A DNA stretch of 15,133 nt from JAGXLC01 sp046545815 (GTDB lineage Bacteria > Bacteroidota > Bacteroidia > Bacteroidales > UBA12077): positions 1 to 15,133 of the forward strand of contig JBKGZA010000066.1 in the NCBI GenBank assembly GCA_046545815.1. The letters run 5' to 3'. Both the position numbers and the translations under genes were made by a program. Below are positions 1-6,934 of this stretch, in pieces. How positions within the stretch are numbered: the stretch's first letter is position 1; every line of letters begins with the position of its first letter. The notes beneath the pieces were generated by a model that was not told the DNA's origin, made no database searches, and was given only the letters and a program-made list of their open reading frames with translations.

Positions 1-1
1 A

Positions 2-211
2 TTTAAGACCGATTTGAAATGTGCAGGTTGCATGTATGCCATTAAGCCTTATATGGATGCTCTTGAAGGCATCGAGTCGTGGGATGTTGACTTGAACAGT
101 AAGGATAAAATTGTGAAAGTGGTCACAAAAACCGCATCGAAAGAGGAGATACAAAAAGCAATCGAGGATGCTATAGCGGAAGCCGGCTATTCGGCAGAAT
201 TGGTGCATTGA
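2..211 (+). CDS. Cytosolic HMA-domain metal-binding protein, 5' end outside the window
   Basis: A small heavy-metal-associated domain protein, probably a Cu(I) chaperone that hands metal to the ATPase encoded next. The open frame runs back to the first complete codon of the window (reading FKTDLKCAGC), so the true start lies upstream; the TTG at position 14 is an internal Leu codon and too late to be a start. The visible 69 residues carry the CxxC metal site (CAGC), the following helix, and the second half of the beta-alpha-beta-beta-alpha-beta fold ending in AGYSAELVH. The spacing CxxC-x3-IKPYMDALEGI is typical of Bacteroidota HMA proteins. No membrane segment is visible, though the N-terminus cannot be seen. 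It ends 37 nt before the copA ATG on the same strand, so co-transcription is likely. Copper as the metal is inferred from the neighbour. Confidence 0.85.
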   Translation, partial: FKTDLKCAGCMYAIKPYMDALEGIESWDVDLNSKDKIVKVVTKTASKEEIQKAIEDAIAEAGYSAELVH

Positions 212-248
212 GATAAGTTTTTTGGCAATTGGAAAGGAGAAATGTGTT

Positions 249-2459
249 ATGACCAGGCGTAATTTTAAGGTAGAAGGAATGCATTGTGCTTCATGTGCCA
301 GTAGCATCGAAAGTATGCTGGGCAGTGAGGAAGGAGTGGATCAGGCAAGGGTGAATTTTGCTGATGAATCCGTATTTGTAGTCTACGATGACAGTATGGT
401 GAGCCCTTCCCAGATGAAGTATGCAGCTCAGCAAATTGGATATGATCTGATTATTGAACAGAAAACCGATCTGGACAGTGAAGCAGCCAAAGAAAAAGAG
501 AAATTATATAAAACAGGCAGGAAGGCTTTTCTGGCCATTGCTTTTTCTGTACCCGTTTTTGTCATTTCCATGTTTATACCGGAGCTTCCTTACCGAAACT
601 GGATTTTACTGGGCTTTACATTGCCTGTGATCGTTTGGTTCGGCCGGGAATTTTTCCAGATTGCCTGGAAGCAGGCACGCTATGGTACAACCAATATGGA
701 TACACTGGTAGCGCTTGGAACGGGGGCAGCATTCCTTTTTAGTCTTTTTAACACCGCTTTCCCGGAATATCTGCAGGCCCGGGGCATAACCCCTCATGTT
801 TACTATGAGGCCGCGGCGGTGATTATATCTCTGATTCTGCTTGGGCGGTATTTTGAGACCAGGGCCAAGAGCCGGACTTCAGACAGTATCAAGCGGCTCA
901 TGGGCCTCCAGGTGAAAACGGCACGGGTGATACGTGGTGAAGAAGAAATTGAGATGCCCGTGGATCAGGTTGCCGTGGGTGACATCGTGCAGATAAGACC
1001 GGGAGAAAAAATCCCTGTTGACGGGCGGATCACACAAGGTTATTCCTCGGTGGATGAAAGTATGATCACAGGTGAACCGTTGCCTGTAGAGAAAAATAAG
1101 GGAGATCAGGTAATTGGAGCTACTTTGAATAAAACCGGCAGCTTTCGGATAAAGGCTGAAAAAGTGGGTTCGGAAACCGTGTTGTCCCAGATTATCCAGA
1201 TGGTTCGGGAAGCACAGGGAAGCAAAGCACCTGTTCAGAAACTCGCGGATAAAATAGCGTCCGTCTTTGTTCCGGTTGTTATCGCCATCGCCGTTGTCAG
1301 TGCAGTTATTTGGTATATAGCAGGGCCGTCACCTCAACTGACCTATGCTTTTGTTACATTGGTCACCGTCCTGATTATCGCCTGCCCCTGTGCCCTTGGT
1401 CTGGCAACACCTACGGCATTGATGGTTGGAATAGGCAAGGGAGCAGAGAATGGCATCCTTATCAAAGATGCCAGCATCCTTGAAAAGGTTAATCGGGTCG
1501 ATTCCATTGTGGTTGACAAGACAGGTACCATTACCACCGGTCAGCCGGTGGTATCCGAGATGAGATGGGTTTCCGGTGCAAAGGATGAGAAGCTGCTTAA
1601 TCTGGTTTATACCATTGAATCCAGATCAGAACATCCCCTTGCTGAAGCGATTACAGGCTATTTGAAGCCTCAGGCTCAAGACGGATATGATCTGGAAGCG
1701 TTTGATTATATAACAGGTCAGGGAATACAAGCTACACACGGGGATGATGAATTGCTGATCGGTAATCAGGGGCTTATGCAGAAGAAAGATATTGCCATTC
1801 CACAGGAGCTTGTTGAAAACGCAAAAGAAAAGCAGGAACGTGTGGCATCGCAGGTATTTGTTGCCCGTAATGGCCAGTTGGAACTGCTTTTCAGTATCGA
1901 GGATGAGATTAAGCCTACATCTGTAAAAGCCATAAAAGATTTGCGGGAGGATGGAATTGAAGTCCATATGATGACCGGGGACAACAGACAGGTGGCCAAA
2001 AACGTGGCTGATAAAACAGGTATTGACAATTACAGGGCAGGGGTTATGCCCCAGGATAAGCTGGAGTATGTGAAGCAACTACAGCATGAGGGCCACCGCG
2101 TGGCTATGGTGGGCGATGGCATCAACGATTCGCCCGCACTCGCCCAGGCAGATATTGGAATTGCCATGGGGAAAGGTACCGATGTGGCTATAGAAAGTGC
2201 ACAGATAACTCTCGTTAAAGGAGATCTGGAAAAGATACGCACCGCCATCGAGCTATCGAAATCTACACTGAAAACGATTAAGCAAAACCTTTTCTGGGCA
2301 TTCTTCTATAATGTTATAGCCATTCCAATAGCTGCCGGCGTACTTTATCCGGTCAACGGCTTTCTGTTGAATCCTATGATCGCAGGTGCTGCAATGTCTT
2401 TTAGTTCGGTATCTGTGGTGATGAATAGTCTGCGGCTTAAATCAAAATCATTTAAGTAG
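249..2459 (+). CDS. copA: Cu+-exporting P1B-type ATPase (CopA-like)
   Basis: Inner-membrane P-type ATPase exporting Cu(I) from the cytoplasm at the cost of ATP; 736 aa. In order: one N-terminal HMA domain with GMHCASC (Cys13, Cys16); transmembrane segments from about residue 95; the actuator-domain TGEP at 274-277; the transmembrane metal site CPC at 379-381; the phosphorylated Asp423 in DKTGT; the P1B His-Pro pair HP at 462-463 in SEHPLA; TGDN in the P domain; GDGIND at 622-627. The last segments carry the FFYN and MSFSS elements typical of the Cu+ (P1B-1) subgroup. I chose ATG 249 over the in-frame TTG 222, because GGAG at 236-239 sits at Shine-Dalgarno distance from ATG 249 and the N-terminus from there fits the family. 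It lies between two HMA genes, fitting copper detoxification. Silver may also be carried. Confidence 0.95.
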   Translation: MTRRNFKVEGMHCASCASSIESMLGSEEGVDQARVNFADESVFVVYDDSMVSPSQMKYAAQQIGYDLIIEQKTDLDSEAAKEKEKLYKTGRKAFLAIAFSVPVFVISMFIPELPYRNWILLGFTLPVIVWFGREFFQIAWKQARYGTTNMDTLVALGTGAAFLFSLFNTAFPEYLQARGITPHVYYEAAAVIISLILLGRYFETRAKSRTSDSIKRLMGLQVKTARVIRGEEEIEMPVDQVAVGDIVQIRPGEKIPVDGRITQGYSSVDESMITGEPLPVEKNKGDQVIGATLNKTGSFRIKAEKVGSETVLSQIIQMVREAQGSKAPVQKLADKIASVFVPVVIAIAVVSAVIWYIAGPSPQLTYAFVTLVTVLIIACPCALGLATPTALMVGIGKGAENGILIKDASILEKVNRVDSIVVDKTGTITTGQPVVSEMRWVSGAKDEKLLNLVYTIESRSEHPLAEAITGYLKPQAQDGYDLEAFDYITGQGIQATHGDDELLIGNQGLMQKKDIAIPQELVENAKEKQERVASQVFVARNGQLELLFSIEDEIKPTSVKAIKDLREDGIEVHMMTGDNRQVAKNVADKTGIDNYRAGVMPQDKLEYVKQLQHEGHRVAMVGDGINDSPALAQADIGIAMGKGTDVAIESAQITLVKGDLEKIRTAIELSKSTLKTIKQNLFWAFFYNVIAIPIAAGVLYPVNGFLLNPMIAGAAMSFSSVSVVMNSLRLKSKSFK

Positions 2460-2501
2460 ATATAATTTTTGGGAGCCATTTTTAGGTCTTTTCCCAATGA
2501 T

Positions 2502-2518
2502 TTAAACGATTCGTTTAA
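2502..2518. promoter_or_regulatory. 17-bp perfect palindrome, candidate operator
   Basis: TTAAACGA, one central T, then TCGTTTAA: 8-bp arms that are exact reverse complements. The 1-nt centre is too short for an RNA hairpin loop, so this looks like a site for a dimeric DNA-binding protein. It ends 29 bp before the ATG of the secreted HMA gene and lies 43 bp after the copA stop, in the only sizeable gap of the copper cluster. The form resembles TetR-type operators, but no regulator gene is in the window and the binding protein is unknown. A 12-bp AT-only palindrome follows at 2528-2539. Confidence 0.5.
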
Positions 2519-2547
2519 TATAATGTCAAATTTAAATTTTAACCATC

Positions 2548-2928
2548 ATGAAAACATTGTTGATAAGTATCGCATTAATGTTTGGCATCACGATGGCAGG
2601 CTCTGTGCAGAGCCATGCCCAGGATGCGCAGGAAGACAAAGCAGAATGTACCGTTCAAAGTGATCTGGCTGAGGCTGACTTTGGTGTTAACGGCTTGTGC
2701 AGTATGTGTAAAACAAGGATTGAAAAAGCAGCTAAGGAGGTAAACGGTGTTAAAAAAGCCGAATGGAACCAGGAATCTAAAAATTTAACCATTAGATTCG
2801 ATGAAGATGTTGAAGTGAAAAAAGTGCATAAAGCCATTGCTCAGGCTGGGCACGACACCGAAGAAATGAAGGCTTCGGATGAAGCATATGCTTCATTGCC
2901 AAATTGCTGTAAATACAGAGATGAGTAA
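2548..2928 (+). CDS. Secreted HMA-domain metal-binding protein
   Basis: 126-aa exported metal-binding protein. Residues 1-24 form a signal peptide (MKTLL, hydrophobic core, cleavage likely after SHA before QDAQ), so the mature protein is periplasmic. The HMA domain covers about residues 42-112, with the metal site GLCSMC (Cys51, Cys54) and the rest of the fold (VNGVKKAEW, LTIRFDEDV, KAIAQAGHDT). A C-terminal tail NCCKYRDE adds a Cys120-Cys121 pair, and Cys34 lies near the mature N-terminus, so up to five cysteines are available. It probably binds copper delivered by CopA or scavenges periplasmic copper; this is inferred from position. ATG 2548 is chosen because it begins a proper signal peptide; there is no strong Shine-Dalgarno sequence. 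The 88-nt gap from copA holds a palindrome, so it may have its own promoter. A terminator follows. Confidence 0.88.
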   Translation: MKTLLISIALMFGITMAGSVQSHAQDAQEDKAECTVQSDLAEADFGVNGLCSMCKTRIEKAAKEVNGVKKAEWNQESKNLTIRFDEDVEVKKVHKAIAQAGHDTEEMKASDEAYASLPNCCKYRDE

Positions 2929-2959
2929 ATACTTGTTCTGCTTATTTTAGTCATTAAAG

Positions 2960-2990
2960 GCTGTGGAGAATTTTCCCCACAGCTTTTTTT
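2960..2990 (+). terminator. Rho-independent terminator of the copper cluster
   Basis: Arm GCTGTGG (2960-2966) pairs with CCACAGC (2977-2983). Inside it, GAA (2968-2970) pairs with TTC (2973-2975) across one A/C mismatch. Seven T follow at once (2984-2990), then ATTTTT. It begins about 30 nt after the stop of the secreted HMA gene and separates the copper genes from the next unit. Confidence 0.85.
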
Positions 2991-3148
2991 ATTTTTGAGT
3001 GATTCAAGATTTTTTCGGACTAAATTTTTAAACGGCTTGATTTTTGTTTTACTTTGGCACCGTGAAGGAATCCTGACATCAGTTGGTATCCTTTAAAAAT
3101 TAATTTTATAATCATTTTATCGTCTGACAATAATTGATAACCTTTTTA

Positions 3149-3203
3149 GTACCCTACCGGTCAAATTCTTGTTTTTTCCGGCAAAACTTGCCCGGTAAGG
3201 TAC
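3149..3203. repeat. Imperfect inverted repeat before the 3230 gene
   Basis: GTACCCTACCGG (3149-3160) and CCGGTAAGGTAC (3192-3203) pair at 11 of 12 positions around a 31-nt loop. A smaller hairpin GGCAA-AAC-TTGCC (3180-3192) overlaps the inner edge of the right arm, so the two folds exclude each other. The right arm ends 26 nt before the start codon. It could be a leader structure or a two-site operator; the function is unknown. Confidence 0.45.
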
Positions 3204-3229
3204 TGTGAGTTTGATAAATTAAGAAAATT

Positions 3230-3931
3230 ATGGCCACAAGTAATGTTTTAAGCGCAGCAGGGAGTATAACAAAAAAAGAGTATGTATGTACTACACGGAT
3301 CAGGGCTCTGAAGAACTACCTTATTCTGGAGTCTGTTGACCCGTTCCCTGAGGCCCATATCAGGCATAAATCAAGTTTTGTTAAATTTTATTATGCAGGT
3401 ATTATTTCTGACATGCTGGATCAGGATATTAAGATTGCTGCACAATCTGCCGAGGGTCAAATAAGGGGAGAGGTAGCTTCAGCAGTGGGAGAATTAAAAA
3501 TTGGAGATAAAGCTTTTAATGCCATCCGTCTGAGAAATGTTTCTTCTCAGATGCTCCCGAGGCTGATTAAGGCTTATGAATATGAAGGCATTCGCATGCA
3601 GCCTCGTGAAGAAAATATTCATGACTATGCATGGATCCATATTAGGAAATTTTTTCATCTTGAAGAAATTGAGGAGGGTATTTTTACCGACCTGGATGAT
3701 CCTTATATTGGTTATCTCCAACTGCCAAAAACTGTAGAATGGCCGGAGCTGGAAGCACTGACCGGGAAAGTAAAAACAGAAACCCATTATCCCAATTTCG
3801 ACAGAGCTTTGGGCACTATTTTTAAACAAGGAGACCCAATAGAAGTTATACGGATTTTTTCACCTGATATGACAGAAGAAGTCTTAAAAGACATTGCTGC
3901 ATCTTACAGGAAATTTTTTTCTGATCTATGA
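3230..3931 (+). CDS. Conserved-looking hypothetical protein, partner of the LuxE-like enzyme
   Basis: 233-aa soluble protein that I do not recognise. It has no signal peptide, no transmembrane segment and a single cysteine (Cys20). It is rich in charged residues and mixes predicted helix (AGIISDMLDQDIKIAAQSA; SSQMLPRLIKAYEYEGI) with short strand-like stretches. It begins MATSNVLSAAGSITKKEYV, with no obvious catalytic motif, nucleotide-binding loop or zinc site. The frame is intact, and its codon use and composition resemble the neighbours. The TGA stop overlaps the ATG of the next gene (ATGA, 3928-3931), which implies translational coupling and a shared task with the LuxE-like enzyme. It could be a substrate, an acyl acceptor or a regulatory subunit, but nothing in the sequence decides. 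ATG 3230 follows an A-rich stretch, as is common in Bacteroidota. Confidence 0.8.
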   Translation: MATSNVLSAAGSITKKEYVCTTRIRALKNYLILESVDPFPEAHIRHKSSFVKFYYAGIISDMLDQDIKIAAQSAEGQIRGEVASAVGELKIGDKAFNAIRLRNVSSQMLPRLIKAYEYEGIRMQPREENIHDYAWIHIRKFFHLEEIEEGIFTDLDDPYIGYLQLPKTVEWPELEALTGKVKTETHYPNFDRALGTIFKQGDPIEVIRIFSPDMTEEVLKDIAASYRKFFSDL

Positions 3932-4932
3932 AACGGATATATGATCCGCTGAAAATAGAGGAAAATTTATTCAATATACGTTCAGAAAGTGATTTTAACC
4001 AGCTGGCCTTTTCGGTTTTCTGTTTTCAGTTCCATGAAAGCCCTGTATATCGGGAATATTGTCAGTTGTTGGGCATCGAACCCCGTCAAGTAAAATCTGT
4101 GAAAGATATTCCTTTCCTACCCATTGATTTTTTCAAACAACATAGCATACTTACCGGTCAGGAACACTGGGAGAAAGTTTTTGTCAGCAGTGGTACTGCA
4201 GGTATGCAGAGAAGTAAACACTACATTAAACGTTTGAATTTATACCGCCAAAGCTTTGTAAGGGCGTTTGAATTATTTTACGGACCCGTTTCCGATTATT
4301 GCATTCTTGCCCTTCTGCCTGGTTATCCGGAACAGGCACATTCTTCTTTGGTATTCATGGTAAATGAGCTTATCCGTCAGACAGGCCATCCCGACAGCGG
4401 TTTCTATCTTTATGATCATGGATCGCTGGCCGATAAGTTGGAGCATCTGGAGAAACAAGGACGACCGGTAATTCTTATCGGCGTCAGCCATGCCCTTCTT
4501 GAAATGACTGAGAAGTATAGACTCCGCCTTAAGAATACCATCGTTATGGAGACCGGCGGGATGAAAGGCCGGCGGGAGGAGATCACCCGCCAGGAGCTTC
4601 ATGAAATGCTTATGAAAGGTTTTGGTGTCGATCGGATCCATTCGGAATATGGAATGGCTGAATTACTTTCTCAGGCTTATGCCAAAAAATATGGTAAGTT
4701 TCAGTCCCCACCCTGGATGAAAGTGCTGATCAGAGATTTCTATGATCCTTTCAGTATTCTTGAAGCCGGAAGAAGCGGTGGGATTAATGTGATTGACCTG
4801 GCCAATCTTTATTCCTGTGCATTTGTCGAAACAAAAGATGTGGGCCGTCTGAATGACGACGAGTCTTTTGAAGTCCTCGGCCGTTTTGACTATAGCGACA
4901 TACGTGGATGCAATCTGATGGTGATGGAGTAA
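3928..4932 (+). CDS. LuxE-like acyl-protein synthetase / adenylate-forming acyltransferase
   Basis: 334-aa cytosolic enzyme of the LuxE family within the adenylate-forming (ANL-like) superfamily; members activate a carboxylic acid as acyl-AMP and pass the acyl group to a thiol. Visible elements in order: the conserved N-terminal IPFLPIDFFKQH (61-72); the phosphate-binding loop SSGTAG (87-92); ETGGMKGR (208-215); SEYGMAE (239-245), matching the YGxTE-like core motif; DVGRL (304-308) and LGRFD (317-321), the hinge region. Cys328 lies seven residues from the C-terminus. In bacterial luciferase LuxE the acylated cysteine is also near the C-terminus, so Cys328 is a candidate acyl site (inference). 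At 334 aa it is somewhat shorter than lux-operon LuxE. No luxA, luxB, luxC or luxD lies nearby, so bioluminescence is not implied. It overlaps the upstream gene by 4 nt; the substrate is unknown. Confidence 0.85.
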   Translation: MKRIYDPLKIEENLFNIRSESDFNQLAFSVFCFQFHESPVYREYCQLLGIEPRQVKSVKDIPFLPIDFFKQHSILTGQEHWEKVFVSSGTAGMQRSKHYIKRLNLYRQSFVRAFELFYGPVSDYCILALLPGYPEQAHSSLVFMVNELIRQTGHPDSGFYLYDHGSLADKLEHLEKQGRPVILIGVSHALLEMTEKYRLRLKNTIVMETGGMKGRREEITRQELHEMLMKGFGVDRIHSEYGMAELLSQAYAKKYGKFQSPPWMKVLIRDFYDPFSILEAGRSGGINVIDLANLYSCAFVETKDVGRLNDDESFEVLGRFDYSDIRGCNLMVME

Positions 4933-5052
4933 AAAATAATCCGCGTTACATTGGGGAATGCACCTGTTAATTTTGACCTGGCCTTATAAATAAAATGAAT
5001 GGACAAATAAATGCACCAAATCCCAAATAATTCTGACGCTATTGAGAAACAT

Positions 5053-5092
5053 GGCTTTTCGCTTCATTATCTTTCGCAAAAAGCCTGTTTTT
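5053..5092 (+). terminator. Terminator after the LuxE-like gene
   Basis: GGCTTTTCGC (5053-5062) pairs with GCAAAAAGCC (5076-5085) at 9 of 10 positions around a 13-nt loop, followed by TG and TTTTT (5088-5092). It lies 120 nt after the LuxE-like stop and 94 nt before the 3' end of the convergent peptidase gene. On the - strand it lacks a good T tract, so it mainly suits + strand transcription. Confidence 0.65.
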
Positions 5093-5186
5093 CTATTGGG
5101 GGCTCATTTGCATCCACCCCGCATTCATAAACTTCACTTTATTTTCAGCGGGATTTATAAATAATGCAGATTAGAGAGATTAAAGT

Positions 5187-6323
5187 TTATATCCCTAATT
5201 TTTCAGAGATATCCTCGGGTATGGCATCTTTGTGTACCATAATTGCAACGGTGTTCAACCTTATGTAAGGCTCCGACATATATAAAAAACCCCCGTATTG
5301 GTTGCTCTCAGATCCCCATGAATTCTTTGTGATATAATATCTGTCGTCTTCCCGATCCTTGCCAATTCCCGTGATGTGCATCAGATGATCGTCTGTCATG
5401 GTTTGGTTTAGAAACTGTATTTGTCTGTTTGCCTGTATGATTTCCTTTTCTTCAACGGGATGATTGAAAAAGGAAGCATTCTCATCAGCCGGTACGACAG
5501 CTATGCCATTTTTATGTGAAAACCCCCTGTTGCTTACGTCTCCGTCCCAAACCACCGAATACCCCGATTCTAAGGAATGATTGATCACCTCAACCAATTC
5601 GTTGACCGGGAGGTTATAGTATTTCTTATGGGCCCAGTTGTCGGGAACTTCCAGGTCAAATTTTTCATACCAGGGATGATGGGTAAAGGAAGTGAGTTCA
5701 ATATAATTATCCGGCTGAAAATCCAGATCATCCAGGAAACTTTGGGGGGTGTAGGTTTCATTTTGGTAGCTGTATTGCTCCGGTACCTCCCCAAAGTAAT
5801 TATCCAGTATCCTGGCATAACCTTTGGTCCAAACAGGGGTAAGCTGATTGTTCCGGTTTTCGGTGAGGGTTTCTACATAATTCTCCAGAATTGAAAAGAC
5901 CTCATTGTGTGCGTGCTTTTCGGTACCATAATTGGTGCCGCGATATATTTTTTCCGGTACGATACCATGTTGTTCCAGCTCAGTCATAGCATCATGAGCC
6001 TGGCCTCCCTGGCCGAAGTTGTTGTTTCCATGAAACTTGACATAATCTTTTGCCTTTTGCATATAGGTATGCCGTACGAGGTACATCTCCGAAAGATCAT
6101 ACTCGGGTTGCCCCAGTCTTAACAGTTCTGTTTCAATAAAAGAAACTGTTGCAAAGCACCAGCAGGTGCCGGATTTGTGCTGATCTTTTACCGGAGTTGT
6201 TTCCAACCGGATCTCATCGGTAAATTGATAACCGCTTTTGTTTTCTTCCTGAGAAATTGCGGGTTGGATAAGAGTTCCCGCCAGAATGACTGCTGTACAT
6301 AGAATTTTACTGAGCATTTTCAT
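5187..6323 (-). CDS. Secreted C1-family cysteine peptidase, bleomycin-hydrolase-like (C1B)
   Basis: 378-aa exported papain-superfamily peptidase. Residues 1-24 form a signal peptide (ILCTAVILAGTLIQPAIS, cleavage likely before QEEN), so it works in the periplasm or beyond. Catalytic residues: oxyanion Gln48 in PVKDQHKSGTCW, nucleophile Cys54, His316 in HITGIG, Asn334 in KNSWG. The spacing and the LxHxMxITG-like segment point to the bleomycin hydrolase/PepC branch. Two oddities: a second cysteine two residues after the nucleophile (CWCFA), and an end at EKLGI, 41 residues after KNSWG. Typical bleomycin hydrolases continue with an arm of about 20 residues that reaches the active site and sets aminopeptidase specificity. 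The start overlaps the 3' end of the DUF502 gene by 17 nt (6307-6323), suggesting coupling. A second Met at codon 3 is an alternative start. The substrate is unknown. Confidence 0.88.
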   Translation of the reverse strand: MKMLSKILCTAVILAGTLIQPAISQEENKSGYQFTDEIRLETTPVKDQHKSGTCWCFATVSFIETELLRLGQPEYDLSEMYLVRHTYMQKAKDYVKFHGNNNFGQGGQAHDAMTELEQHGIVPEKIYRGTNYGTEKHAHNEVFSILENYVETLTENRNNQLTPVWTKGYARILDNYFGEVPEQYSYQNETYTPQSFLDDLDFQPDNYIELTSFTHHPWYEKFDLEVPDNWAHKKYYNLPVNELVEVINHSLESGYSVVWDGDVSNRGFSHKNGIAVVPADENASFFNHPVEEKEIIQANRQIQFLNQTMTDDHLMHITGIGKDREDDRYYITKNSWGSESNQYGGFLYMSEPYIRLNTVAIMVHKDAIPEDISEKLGI

Positions 6324-6909
6324 AATCTGGTTTTTTATAATTAAAACTTGATACGCCGCCTGATATAATGTATTTCATAACCTCCGAGGGTGGACTGTCA
6401 ATTTTTTTAATGTCTTTACAGGGAACAATGAAAAGCTCACCCGACCAGTTATAGGAATGAGGGAAGAATACTGCCGCCTTTTCCCCTTCAACACCGATAT
6501 TCGACACATCTTCCTGTGTGAGGAAACCCAGCTTTTCCAGATTTGAAACCGCATTAACCCTTACCAATACAGGCTGGTTGAATTTCCCTTCTTTCCCTAC
6601 AAATCCTGTAAATATATCTTTTAATGCTGAATATATTAGTTTCATAAAGGGAATTCTTTTCATTGCTTTCCCCAATGTAGCCTTAATGGGTTTGGCAATG
6701 ATGGTTTGCCCGACAAATCCGAGTAAGGCCAGCAAAAGAATGATCGCAACAACTCCGACTCCGGGAATATTGAAGTGGAAGACCTGCTGAATATAGGGCT
6801 GCAGCAAGCTGTCCATGAATTTTAAAATGTTGTAAAGTATGACTATGGTCAGGCCTATTGGGGCGATGTATAACAAACCCTGAAGAAAATAGCTGAAAAA
6901 TTTTTTCAT
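6307..6909 (-). CDS. DUF502-family inner-membrane protein
   Basis: 200-aa membrane protein of the DUF502 family, whose biochemical role is not established. Two transmembrane helices are visible at about residues 8-30 (GLLYIAPIGLTIVILYNIL) and 50-71. The family region IPFMKLIYSALKDIFTGF follows, then a soluble C-terminal domain with QPVLVRV, FFPHSYNWSGELFIVP and a conserved-looking segment ending SGGVSS. Length is normal for the family. It starts about 28 nt after a perfect TAnnTTTG element, so it can be transcribed separately from yraN. Its last 17 nt overlap the start of the secreted peptidase gene. Confidence 0.88.
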   Translation of the reverse strand: MKKFFSYFLQGLLYIAPIGLTIVILYNILKFMDSLLQPYIQQVFHFNIPGVGVVAIILLLALLGFVGQTIIAKPIKATLGKAMKRIPFMKLIYSALKDIFTGFVGKEGKFNQPVLVRVNAVSNLEKLGFLTQEDVSNIGVEGEKAAVFFPHSYNWSGELFIVPCKDIKKIDSPPSEVMKYIISGGVSSFNYKKPDYENAQ

Positions 6910-6934
6910 AATCCAGGTGCTTTAGTTTGACTTT

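Larger units (their letters stand above)
2929..3229. other. Intergenic region with terminator and inverted repeat
   Basis: 301-nt AT-rich gap with no convincing ORF. It holds the copper-cluster terminator (2960-2990) and an imperfect inverted repeat (3149-3203). The promoter for the gene at 3230 should lie here, but I find no exact TAnnTTTG. The nearest words are TTACTTTG at 3049-3056 and TGAGTTTG at 3206-3213, each one base off, and neither has a well-placed -33 TTTG, so I do not call either. Confidence 0.6.

Noticed and set aside
222..248. TTG 222 as the copA start, adding nine residues
   Set aside because: GGAG at 236-239 would lie inside the coding sequence, and it is well placed for ATG 249, which gives a standard HMA N-terminus.
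1626..2078. 150-codon open frame antisense to copA
   Set aside because: It lies wholly inside the well-supported copA gene, has low-complexity composition typical of a reverse-frame shadow, and has no recognisable domain.
2465..2497. Possible hairpin TGGGA...TCCCA just after copA as a terminator
   Set aside because: Only five pairs around a long loop and no T tract downstream.
2469..2663. 64-codon + strand frame from a TTG, overlapping the secreted HMA gene
   Set aside because: It overlaps the signal-peptide region of the 2548 gene in another frame and encodes no recognisable domain. The 2548 frame gives a clear signal peptide and HMA fold.
3063..3096. Imperfect repeat AAGGAATCC ... GGTATCCTT
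   Set aside because: Two mismatches in nine pairs and no conserved position relative to a promoter or gene.
3928..4932. Bioluminescence operon
   Set aside because: Only a LuxE-like enzyme is present; luciferase subunits, reductase and transferase genes are absent from the whole window.
4984..5164. TTATAAATAA at 4984-4993 and 5155-5164
   Set aside because: Low-complexity AT words in an AT-rich convergent gap; no flanking similarity supports a real repeat.
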